Part shown: positions 36,281 to 45,216 of the stretch, piece after piece
Position numbering within the stretch: position 1 is the stretch's first letter
Layout: each line of letters opens with the position of its first letter
Assembly: GCF_963576615.1 (NCBI RefSeq)
Contig: NC_088708.1
Location: forward strand, 65,140,672-65,204,671
Length of the DNA stretch: 64,000 nucleotides
Reading direction: 5' to 3'
Source: Watersipora subatra
Lineage: Eukaryota > Bryozoa > Gymnolaemata > Cheilostomatida > Watersiporidae
Position numbers and translations under genes: made by a program
Notes under the pieces: generated by a model
Seen by the model: only the letters and a program-made list of their open reading frames with translations
Databases searched by the model: none
What the model was told of the DNA's origin: nothing

Positions 36281-37234
36281 ATGGAGGACTATACAATAGT
36301 TGGAAACAGCGTAGCTCACTATATCATGCCACCAGAGGGGGTGAAAAAAATTGCTTTAGGAGGAGCCATCCTGGAGAAGCTGCTATACAGGTGTGGGATC
36401 CCTGGGATAAAAATTACCATATCCGGAGTTCCCAATATCATGGGCCGACAGGATAACGCCGTGGATGGGGACAGGGTTTCTCGGTATGAGCAGACTCTGC
36501 GAAGGGCATCCAACAGACCGGAAGTAGTCCTCTGCTTCTTTTATCTCTTTACCAGGGTGCCAGCTACACAGTACAGAGTCATAGGTCATCTGAATAGGCT
36601 TATCTGTATCCTTAACTCTAACAAAAGGGAGGGCATGCCTAATTTGTGCACTCGACTTTTTGGAAGAGGGACGAATGGCCGGTTCTTCTTTAATAAAGAA
36701 CACTTAAAGGAGGAAGTCCACCCTAATGAACACTGAGCGAGGGTGTTGTCCATCAATAAGTCCAGATACATAGCTACAAGAAGAAGGGGTGTGATGGACT
36801 TGCGGGAACATTTGATTTTGCCTCCAAGGAGAGAAAGGGATACTAGAGCAGGAATTGATAGGAGAAACAATAGAGATGGGGTTAATAGAGAGAGATTGGA
36901 TAGAGATGGAAGTTCAGAGGAAAGGAAGGTCGAAGCTGCTAGAGAAAACCAAAATGGAGAAGGTCGAAAACTAGAGAAAGAAAGCATTTGGAGGAGAAAA
37001 GAAAGAGAGGTGATAGAAAGAGCAAGACAAGATAGAGAAAGAAAGGAAGGTGAATTAAGAAGAAGGTTTGAAAGCGAAATGGCAGCAGCTGAAAGAGATT
37101 ATGAAAGAGATGTGCTAAGAGCTAGAGAAAATCGGATAATAGCTGAAAGAGCTATTAAAAGAGAAAGAGCCAGGGAGCAAGAGGCAGAAGGGTTAACAGG
37201 GAGGAAAAGAGACAACAAAAAATTAGAAGGATAA
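36281..37234 (+). pseudogene. extra 3' ORF: SGNH-hydrolase-like domain plus charged coiled coil
   Basis: The ORF starts MEDYTIVGNSVAHYI and runs in one frame to 37234, with a single TGA at about 36,734-36,736. The first 160 residues resemble an SGNH/GDSL esterase: a GNS block near the N-terminus, ALGGAILEKL, a GVPNIMG block, VVLCFFYLF and, before the stop, EEVHPNEH, which fits the DxxH block with Glu for Asp. The rest is almost all Glu/Arg/Lys (RERDTRAGIDRRNNRDG ...), probably a long coiled coil. It occupies the env position. No signal peptide or membrane span is visible. The fold is inferred from motif order only. Confidence 0.5.
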
Positions 37235-37471
37235 ATAGAGATGCAAGGGAGAGAAAGTCACCAGTCAGGCAGCGGAGAGTTCGTTTTGAAGAACAACCTG
37301 AGGTAAGAAACACAGACATCCGACAAGATGTCCCTACTCTTCAAAAGTATGTGAAGTAGAAGGAATAGAATGGGAATAATAGTCACGGCTTAAGGAAAAA
37401 TAATAGTTAGCGGAGAACAATAGAGTGGGCTAAAGAAAAAGATAAAGAGAAAAGAAAGAGAGAAAGGGAGA

Positions 37472-37592
37472 TGTGATGCGGGAAACCGGATATACGGTTT
37501 ACGACAGCTAGGAGAGGATTACGGCAACGTAACTGCGAGTAACCGGAAGAGAAGGAAGCAATAACCAGGAACTAAGAACCAGGTACGTTAGA
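37472..37592 (+). repeat. 3' LTR of the Ty3-type element
   Basis: A 121-bp match to 31796-31916 with about seven substitutions. Preceded by a purine-rich tract (GAAAAGAAAGAGAGAAAGGG), the expected polypurine tract. Confidence 0.85.
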
Positions 37593-38114
37593 ATGTTAAC
37601 AGTGGATATTACCTCTGTCACTACCGACTAGTGTCATTTCATAACAGCAGACATTGCTTTTCTAAAATCATTGTTAGAATTATATCAACTATTGGCACAT
37701 GACTTTAGACATAAACTATAATAATCGATCAAAGCAAGTAACACTCTAAAATTTGTTATTGTATAACCTAAGCTAGGAAGTATAGGAAGTATTTGAAGCA
37801 TCTTTATTATTCTTTTGTTGCAGCGCTTAAATTTACGTTCCAAGGATTTTTAAAGATCAGCAAAATCTCAAAAGTAAAACAGTCAAAACATGAATTATAA
37901 AGCTAATATTGTTTAAGATTTAGTTTATATCATTCACATAGGAATGTTATGAACTAGCAATTTTTTGTAACATGCTTTACATAGCTGGTCATGCTGATTA
38001 ACTGACCACATCTATATAAATGTAATATCTTATTAGTTTTGATCTTTAGTTTTAAATTGGGATTAAACAGAAGATTCAAATGATGCAGTTCTATTTTTCA
38101 CTTATTAATGATAC

Positions 38115-38297
38115 TTAAAGGTTGACCTGCCAAAAAACTCACATTACAGTTATTTGGTATCAAAAAACTCACCATGTCTTACTCTGTTGTGTTGAAGGTG
38201 TCAAATATGTGAAAGTGTGATTACAAGCTCTTAAAAGCCCAAAAACGAATACCTACAAATAACTGTAATGGGAATTTTGTTGCAAGTCAACCTTTAA
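38115..38297. mobile_element. MITE with about 40-bp imperfect terminal inverted repeats
   Basis: The left end TTAAAGGTTGACCTGCCAAA and right end (reverse complement) TTAAAGGTTGACTTGCAACA share about 40 bp, including CATTACAGTTATTTG. The total is 183 bp with no ORF. The ends include TTAA on both sides, so the target duplication is either TTAA or TA. Confidence 0.75.
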
Positions 38298-38522
38298 TGT
38301 TATTTTTTTACTTCTTGCGTTAGATTCACTTTTTCTTGCATATTAGTTGCTCTGTCTGGATCATTGTAACTGTTTTTACTTTGCTGTAGCAATATAGATG
38401 TTTGTGTGAAGTAAACTCAGCAACACAGTATTCTTATAGCAAATATTTTGTCATTAAGGAGCCTATTCAAAAATTTAATTGCATAAACTCAGTCATTTAG
38501 GATCTGGGGCTACAGAAAGAGT

Positions 38523-38528
38523 TTTATT
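38523..38528 (-). terminator. possible poly(A) signal of gene C
   Basis: AATAAA on the minus strand, about 200 bp past the gene C stop codon. The position is plausible, but in AT-rich DNA such hexamers are common. Confidence 0.3.
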
Positions 38529-38730
38529 TAGCAGCCCAATTTATAGAAGTTCAAATAAAACTTTAAAAAATAAAGTTCTATTTATAGTTAAACTGAAAAG
38601 CAAACAAGATCATAAAAATAAAAGTAAATGCTATATAACTTGATACAGTTCGGACTTTTTATATGGCGTCACTTTCAACTAAAAATAAAGTACAAAAAGC
38701 TGTCAGCGACTGGCACGACAAGGCAGCAAA

Positions 38731-38912
38731 TTAAGCATACAGGTGATAGTCATCTGTTGACAAGTACACACTGTCATCAGGTTGCTCGGTAATAACTGGT
38801 GGCTGACGAAGTGTCCCAGACTTTCTATGGGAGTTCAGCGGCTTTTCATATACGTGGTTGTCAGCATTAGCAGGAACGATCTCTAAATAGCTCACTGGCT
38901 CCTGACCTTGAA
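38731..38912 (-). CDS. gene C cytoplasmic terminal exon with ITIM-type motif
   Basis: Acceptor GGTGTTTATTAG, phase 1 entry, 59 codons then TAA. Begins VQGQEPVSYLEIVPANADNH and continues VYEKPLNSH; the C-terminal part has SVYLSTDDYHLYA. VSYLEI meets the strict ITIM pattern (I/V/L/S-x-Y-x-x-I/L/V), which in vertebrate receptors recruits SH2 phosphatases. The order YxE(L/I) then YE(R/K)P, about 17 residues apart, is shared with the gene B tails. With the same exon phase, this indicates common ancestry. Five tyrosines in all. Confidence 0.8.
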
Positions 38913-39561
38913 CTAATAAACACCACGAGTTAGTAATAACGTTGACGGGTATATACATGTAGCTCTGATAAAAATACAGCGTTCATGATGGACGTTTTCT
39001 ATAAGATTGTAGAAAATAGACAGCATCTGTTTTTCGTGTTAAATAAAATTTTATTAAATTGATAGCAGGTGCTTAATACTTTGATAGTATTAAAGGTTAA
39101 TTTACATTACAAGTTTTTATTACATTAACAGCAGCAGATAGCATTATAGCTTGAGGTTGTTATAATATTTTCATGTAATTTTGACGAAATACAAGGTTTT
39201 ATCAACATTTTTAAGCTGTTAAAATAAATAGATCATTTTGCAATTTTAGATAATTTGCAATCTTTGAATAGTATTAGCCAGAAACGGCCACGACGCTCTA
39301 TAATTATATTGGAAACTTATTATTCAAAGTACTTACATACGAATACGACATAAGTGCTACATACAGACTATTACATATAGAGGCAGACCATGTGTCAATT
39401 GGTTTAAACAGACTGATGGCTAAAAAAATAATTAAATTTTTTAGACATAATTCAAAAAAAAACTTGTGAAAGAAGAAATTTTTTGCTTGCGCACTCTGCA
39501 TGATGTACAGACAAGCCAATTAGTTTAGTTCTATAAGTACCAGCTGAAAGGTAAATCAAGA

Positions 39562-39680
39562 CATATACATGTATAGGTCATATACATGTATAGGTCATAT
39601 ACATGTATAGGTCATATACTTGTATCAACATATACATGTATATGTCATATACATGTATCAGCATATACATGTATATGTCA
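39562..39680. repeat. 17-bp minisatellite CATATACATGTATAGGT, about 7 units
   Basis: The first three units are identical; later ones vary as TATACATGTATCAG and TATATGTCA. The core TATACATGTATA is palindromic. Confidence 0.9.
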
Positions 39681-39682
39681 TG

Positions 39683-40449
39683 AACTCATTCGGCATCTAT
39701 GGAGTTTGCTTTGACTTTGTGTTAGAATTATATGGAATGTTTAGTAACCAAAATATGCATTCTAGCAACTAGATGGGGAAACTGTATCGAAACTGCAGCC
39801 AATAAATGCGCTTTTGTCTTTCGTTTTGACCTATAATTGTCTAATCGTCAGCAATGAAAAATTTATATTTTGCAAACAAAATGAATTTCTTATGTCACAG
39901 CTTATAGCTTGCATCACTAGCGTTTTGATCTCCACAACTAGTTTTTGTTTACAAACATCAAAATCATAGGTACAAAATGAAATTTGTAATTGAATTACTA
40001 TAAATAGATTTAATTCCAAAATGCTGTCAGTAAACCTTCAAAGCATGGCTAGTCATCATGGCTAGTCATGACACAAACTCATTCGGCATCTATGGAGCTT
40101 GCTTTGACTTTGTGTTAGTATTATATGGCATGTTTGGTAACCAAAATATGCACCCTAGCAACTAGATGGGGAAACTGTATTGAAACTGCAGCCAATAGAT
40201 GCGCTTTTGTTCTTCATTTTGACCTATTGTCTAATTGTCAGCAATGGCATATTTATGTTTTGCAAACAAAATGACTTTCCTATGTCACAGCTGAGCACTT
40301 GCATCACTAGCGTTTTGATTTGAACAACTAGTCTTTGTTTTCTAACATCAAAACTATAGGTGAAAAATGTCATATCGTAATTGTATTACTAATAAATAGA
40401 TGTAATTCCACAATGCTGTCAGTAAACCTTCAAAGCATGGACAGTCATC
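39683..40449. repeat. tandem duplication of a segment of about 390 bp
   Basis: 39683-40075 and 40076-40449 both start AACTCATTCGGCATCTATGG and end near GTCAGTAAACCTTCAAAGCA. They differ by scattered substitutions. The junction has a short GGCTAGTCATCATGGCTAGTCATG duplication. Intronic, no ORF. Confidence 0.9.
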
Positions 40450-40554
40450 AACCATGTCATAGCTGTTACGGGTAAAGCAGAATGTTATGAAAAAAAGACA
40501 TGACATCTAGAACTGAGTTATAGGGCTAGTCAAGCAATGTTTGTATCTACCTAC

Positions 40555-40616
40555 CAATTGGCTGCTGACATCTGTCAGCTGGTGGTTCTGGTAGTTGGTG
40601 ATTCTCAGCTTTAACT
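40555..40616 (-). CDS. gene C juxtamembrane tail exon
   Basis: 62 nt, acceptor CTAATTTACAG-type (AATTTACAG), donor CAATTG|GTAGGT, phase 2 in and phase 1 out. Encodes VKAENHQLPEPPADRCQQPI. It has exactly the length and phases of the three gene B exons at 18757, 20563 and 22601, though the sequence is far diverged and Pro-rich. Confidence 0.65.
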
Positions 40617-41636
40617 CTGTAAATTAATAAAAATAAGTTAAAAATATTTCAATTTGTTACTTTACAGACATACCTTTATTTGCATCTACCTTTATTTACT
40701 TTTCCTCGTACATATTATAGCTTCCTATTTCTCATGTGAATGCATTTTGTAATGTTTTTTACTGTTTGCTACACACTAAATTCATAGATACAGCATAGTG
40801 ATTCTTTTAGGGTAGCCCTTAAATTGGAGCACCAGAGGCTTACTAAAGCTGATACCCGTTAAAAACTATGATTTGACTATCATATTCATAATTGCTGGAT
40901 TTCCACCACACACTATGGTGTGCCTGTCCAATAATCTCAATTTTGGTTCAGGTAGCTATCAGGTGTTATTGTCAAGATTGCTATTTTATTTATCAAATGC
41001 TATAGTTACAGTAGATTGGCTATCTTGCCTTCAAGATGGATGTTCTATGAGGCACCATATGCTATAGCCATTCCACCTGTTCAACTACCAGATTGTCACC
41101 AGGGGCTATGGCCATATTACCAGAGTGTCCTACATGCAGCAGATGTCACCTGCATTAGCAATGTGTTCTTAACCATACTTCTTACTTTATGCATCATGCG
41201 CTCAGTGAGACAAAATTCTACTAAAATACCTATTGGAACACAAGAGAGGACAATCCCTTGCATAGTATTTTGATCAAAACCTGTCTTCTCGAAAAAGCCG
41301 ATTTGGCAATAGCTACATAATATATGACTAAAAATATAACACGCTTTAATAAAATAGAAAATTTAATAGATATACACAATCTATTAGACTAAACAAAGCA
41401 CAGTCTTGTTTAATTTGGACTACAATAATATTAATAAGAGCAAAAGTGATGTTACAAGGGAGAATAAATCCAAATGTTACAGGAAGATTATGTCAAATAC
41501 ATTTGCACAGATAGGCCCTTTGTATACATTTCTTGTACCATGGGTGTAATCTTTGTCGAACTATATTTACATCAGCACCATACATAGCATAAGTGTTCAA
41601 CAGTCTGACTGGGTTACGAGTCAATCATAGTCTTAC

Positions 41637-41755
41637 CTTGCTAGGACTCGTCTATAGTATAAACAGGTTGCTATAAGAGACAAGAAGAAAAAAGCAGTAC
41701 GAACTGCTATGACAGCTATTAGAATAACTGCTATTACTTCTTTGTCATTTTTTTT
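41637..41755 (-). CDS. gene C transmembrane exon
   Basis: Donor TAGCAAG|GTAAGA in phase 2, matching the next exon. The hydrophobic run is EVIAVILIAVIAVRTAFFFL then SLIATCLYYRRVLA, a single span with basic residues after it and one Arg inside. The upstream border is uncertain. The acceptor CCATTAG before an A8 run gives phase 0, while gene B uses phase 1. An in-frame TAG lies just before it, and an alternative AAAG acceptor 16 bases on would restore phase 1. An indel in the A8 run or a wrong acceptor choice could explain this. Confidence 0.6.
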
Positions 41756-42025
41756 CTAATGGCTGAACAAGAAGAGAAGATTTAGTGTTAGATATTTACA
41801 ATAACAGAAAGTCAATGTAAGGAATCATTCAAACCTAGAAGCAGGCAGGCAATCAGTTTATATCTTAATTAGTTTATGAAAGTTTCACACCAGACTAGTA
41901 CCCTGGCAGTCTGGTGTGCCCCGAAAGATCTAAAATAATGGAATGTGAATAATTAGAGCAGATAGTAGTATGCCTGGCTGGTATAATCTTTATCCCACTC
42001 TCTAACCATAGCTTCAAACTGACTT

Positions 42026-42303
42026 GTTGTGGTTAGAGTCAGTCAACTGATTGCTCAGTAGGCTCAGGTAAGCAACACAACCAGAAACCAAGCCAGCTTG
42101 CATATGGCTCAGACTAATACCGACTCGACACCGGCTGAAGGGCGTAGCCAAGCTATTTAGAGCCTTTATAAAGAGGGACATCTGCAAGATAAGAGCAGAA
42201 GCAGTTTGTGCTTTCTCTGTATAACGATTGTGTGATATTCAGTATTTATATACAAATACATGTATATTCTTTTCAAGCTTTCATTACAAGTTATTCTGTA
42301 ACA
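42026..42303 (+). mobile_element. possible solo LTR or LTR fragment
   Basis: Starts TGTTGTGGTTAGAGTCAGTC and ends CTGTAACA, with a TTTATAAAGAGGG promoter-like box at about 42,167. No target duplication could be confirmed. The assignment rests on TG...CA ends and internal layout only. Confidence 0.3.
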
Positions 42304-42345
42304 TTGATGTAGTAAGTAAGGAGTCAGTTAAGTTTCTATGCACTA

Positions 42346-42579
42346 TTATAGTGAAAACAACTCAACTCTTTTACAATACATAAGATGCTTGCTTAATCTA
42401 TTGAAGCCTTCTGTCAAACTACCAACCTGAATAGAGGCTTGCAGTGCAATTGCAAAATCACAAAAATCTGAATCCGCTATAATGTCATCAACATAAATAG
42501 TTATTTGTTTTCTAACTTGGACGCAATTAATGAACTTGCACAAAAATTCTTCGTTTCTATGTTGTAAATTCTCACACAA
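42346..42579 (-). pseudogene. possible reverse-transcriptase remnant (YVDD)
   Basis: A 77-residue open frame contains KQITIYVDDIIADSD, resembling the catalytic YVDD block of copia- or BEL-type reverse transcriptases. No flanking domains are recognisable. The match is short and could be chance. Confidence 0.3.
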
Positions 42580-42884
42580 AAATTTAAAATTAAACTTTAG
42601 GCTAATTTTATGATAAAAAATTTTAGGAAAACACTGTCACTACCATAAAAGTCTTAAAGATCGTTGGTTATGTTATCAACAAATAATAAAACTTAGTTAC
42701 TAGCAATTGCTGGGAAAGTCGCAAAAATGTGTCTACGGCGGTCGACAATAAAAAGCGTATAAATGAGTTTACTTCAGTGAAAGGGTCAAAAACGTTGAAT
42801 TTGCCACTGTTTGTGATAGTAAGCATGTTCATTTCCTTCCGCAGCTGACTTACGTTTACTTTTTTTAGGCTACGAGTACCACAG

Positions 42885-43586
42885 AACTACAGCTACTACA
42901 GAACTTGTGCGGACACTCCGAGCGTTACGATAGGCGACGGGGAGAAGAAAGCGAGCAGCGTGTATTACAAAAAAGCACACCATCTCATTCTCTTTTAGAA
43001 ACGCTTGAAGCTGTACAATGCCTCCCAAAAAGCCTACTACCAAAACGCAAGAAGAGATTGATTCCCTTAGAAAAAAGACCGAATTCGCAAAGCAGCAGCT
43101 AGACGAGCAGAAACTGCAGAGCAAACACAACTACGCTTACAACGAAACAGAATAGCAGCTGCTAGAAGAGCAGGAACCACTGAGCAAATACAGGTACATT
43201 GAGAGCAGGCCAGAATAGATGCTGCAGCTGCTAGAAGTGCAGAGACTACTGAGCCGACCCAGCAGCGACTCAAACGGCTCAGAGCAGCCGCTACAGCGGC
43301 CAGGCAAGCAGAAACCTCTGAGCAGATGCAGCGGCAACATGAACATGATGCACTAGCTACAACGGCTGCTCGGCGAGCTGAGTTTTCAGAACAGATGAAA
43401 CGGCAACAACAGCAAGATGCACTAACTACAGCAGCTGCTACCAGGCGCCGCGTATGGACAAAAAACTTCACACTTGACTATAGTCTTGCAACACAGTATA
43501 GGGCCGAATTTTCCTATGGAACGAATGTCTAAAAATGCTCCAGATGTAATGCCTTACGTTGGGAAGGCGAGAGGCCATATATGTAG
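42885..43586 (+). mobile_element. Helitron-like N-terminal remnant, cut by the LTR block
   Basis: From MPPKKPTTKTQEEIDSL (about 43,018) the frames encode repeated units of the form AARRAETxEQxQxRL. Then come LDYSLATQYRAEFSYG and, in another frame, KCSRCNALRWEGERPYM. Helitron-like transposases of marine animals commonly begin with such Ala/Arg/Glu repeats followed by a CxxCxALxW block. At least three frameshifts or stops are present. The sequence stops at the LTR boundary 43,587, and I do not see the remainder on the other side. Confidence 0.5.
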
Positions 43587-43956
43587 TGTAAAGGTTTTGT
43601 GCGACTTTCACTTTCCTCCACTAGTACAAGACTTGTGCATGAGTACAATACATATATTTCGGTTTAGTTCAAGGTGTACAAGAAATGAATCAAGTGACAA
43701 GCAATGAACAGGCCCAGAACAGCTCTGCTCTACTAGACAAATGTTCGGGCTTATATAGCTGCTAAACTCTACCCCTGTTCTGTTTGGTGAGACCCGGCAT
43801 GGCTCGGCTCGGCTCGGCCCGGCTCGGCTTGGTCCAGCTCGGCTTGGTCCAGCTCGGCTTGGTCTTCAGTCAGTACGGCTCTGGCTTGGCTATGCTTGAC
43901 TCTGCTGTACATCGGCTTGGCTTGGCTAAATGTAAGGGGATGCCATCCACCACACA
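43587..43956 (-). repeat. 3' LTR of the left Ty3-type copy
   Basis: 370 bp on the minus strand, from TGTGTGGTGGATGGCATCCC to CAAAACCTTTACA. Preceded by the polypurine tract AATGGGGGGAAG. It contains GCTATATAAGCCCGAAC (TATA) and a variable GC-rich array of CCAAGCCGAGCTGGA-type units that makes it longer than the right LTR. Confidence 0.85.
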
Positions 43957-45033
43957 CTTCCCCCCATTGGCGATTAGGGTCTTCAATTCACATCCTGTTT
44001 AAGGACTAGCTGTGCCAGAGCCTCAAGTTGGCGGGCTCCATAACGGAGGCGCTCTATCTCTTCCAATAGTAGCTAGCGTTCCCGGCTCTTCAGGTGTCCC
44101 TGCCGCAGGGTGGCCTGCATAGTCTCAGCAGCCCTGGTCCATTCCTGTTCGTCCTGCGCTAGCAACCGGGCTCGGCTGCACTGCGTCTGCAAGAGGGTCT
44201 GGCTGGCCGGAGTCCGCCCTATCACTTCGGCCAGGGTGCGTGACCCGGCGGGCTCCACGGTCGTCCTGCTCCTCCTGGTCGAAGCTGGGCGAATCCGGGC
44301 TGGGGGTCACGGTGGTGTCCTAGCCCGCTGTGCTCCTCTCCGGGGGCTGTGATGTCTCTTTCTTCTGGTAGTGGGTGTGCAGGCAGCCATCGTCAGTAAG
44401 TCCCTCATATTTTCCTGGCAAAACTGCTCCCAGGAGTCTTGATCCACCAGATATACCACTGGCTCCACTCCTCCTTGCTGGTGAGTCGTGTGGTGTAGTA
44501 ACATCTGGTCCCTTGACATGTGCTGCCAATTGCAGGAGCACACAAACATGGCGTAGTGTTGCAGCACGTGAAATTGGATCCGCCGGGTGCTAGTTGTGAA
44601 CTGGCAGATCCGGCAACTCCCATCTTGCACCTGCTCTTCCGCCCGTGTCACAGTCTGGAAAGACAGGTACTTAATGGTCCTCACGATAGTCTTCTTCCAT
44701 GGCCTGACCCTCTCTGACTCTGGCTGCCTCACGGGTGTGCTTTCCCTCACGGCAATGGCCAGTGGAGAAGAAAATAACTCCGGTGAAGGAGACTGATCCG
44801 TCTCTTTTTCGTGCGTACAGCAGCCACGTGGCACTCCTCTTCCACTGGTTCCGGCATAACTTCATTCAGTAACTCCTCTACGCTGTCTTCTGTCAGAGTG
44901 GCATCCAGCAGCGCCTCTGCTCCCTCCTCCGTAATTTCCAATACGGCAGAATCTGGCCGCCGTGCTTCGTCCCTCTTTGTGTTACTTCCTTTGTAGGCCA
45001 CCACGTTTGCCGGTGTTGGCCTACCCAGTCCTT
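43957..45033 (-). pseudogene. 3' ORF of the left Ty3-type copy: tandem C2H2 zinc fingers
   Basis: On the minus strand, from the copia insertion downwards, comes an acidic region (EEGAEALLDATLTEDSVEEL). A frame change near 44,830 leads to the segment 44834-44307. This has CRICQFTTSTRRIQFHVLQH and FVCSCNWQHMSRDQMLLHHT, two C2H2-type fingers (CxxC-x11-HxxxH and CxC-x12-HxxxH), then an Arg-rich tail. It lies between integrase and the LTR. The N-terminal part continues at 49442-49645 beyond the copia element. No envelope-like signal or membrane span is seen. Confidence 0.65.
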
Positions 45034-45196
45034 TGTAGAAATAATAACTGTAGCCATTTTTGTGGTCTCTATGATGACCTTGTTATTGTGTGTTATTATG
45101 TCATACTTTGCCTTTGTATGCTTCTGTGTGGAATAAAATCAGTCAGCCAGTAAACATCCAAGTGAGCAGAGGGAATTTCTTCACGCACTTTCAACA
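45034..45196 (+). repeat. 5' LTR of the copia element
   Basis: 163 bp, TGTAGAAATAATAACTGTAG to CACTTTCAACA. It contains GGAATAAAATCAG, a probable poly(A) signal. It is 56 bp shorter than the 3' LTR owing to one fewer internal repeat. Confidence 0.9.
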
Positions 45197-45210
45197 GGTT
45201 ATGGGCCCAG
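45197..45210 (+). promoter_or_regulatory. primer binding site, initiator-Met tRNA half type
   Basis: GGTTATGGGCCCAG directly follows the 5' LTR. It is complementary to the anticodon region of animal initiator tRNA-Met (CTGGGCCCATAACC), as used by Drosophila copia, which is primed by a tRNA fragment rather than the 3' end. Confidence 0.75.
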
Positions 45211-45216
45211 TTCACA

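Larger units (their letters stand above)
31796..37592 (+). mobile_element. Ty3-type LTR retrotransposon with an extra 3' ORF
   Basis: Two 121-bp LTRs flank gag, protease, reverse transcriptase, RNase H and integrase in Ty3 order, then an additional ORF before the 3' LTR. The LTRs differ at about 7 of 121 positions. The 5-base flanks ATTTT and ATGTT may be a mutated target duplication. Many stops and frameshifts interrupt the coding part, so the element is dead. Confidence 0.9.
37593..38730. other. 3' flank of gene C, no other gene
   Basis: AT-rich, with one MITE (38115-38297) and a possible poly(A) signal (38523-38528). Confidence 0.5.
38913..40554. other. gene C intron with tandem repeats
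   Basis: Holds a TACATGTA minisatellite (39562-39680) and a duplicated segment of about 390 bp (39683-40449). No coding exon seen. Confidence 0.6.

Noticed and set aside
43067..43471. Cysteine/serine-rich minus-strand frame
   Set aside because: Shadow of the plus-strand Ala/Arg/Gln repeats of the Helitron-like remnant.
43560..43690. Helitron frame appearing to continue (CKGFVRL) across 43,587
   Set aside because: The same bases occur at the end of the right LTR (60,780-60,888), so they belong to the LTR; the apparent continuity is taken as coincidence.
44671..45004. Programmed frameshift in the Ty3 3' ORF, seen in both copies
   Set aside because: The two copies shift at nearby but not identical places and with different indels, so ordinary mutation is more likely.
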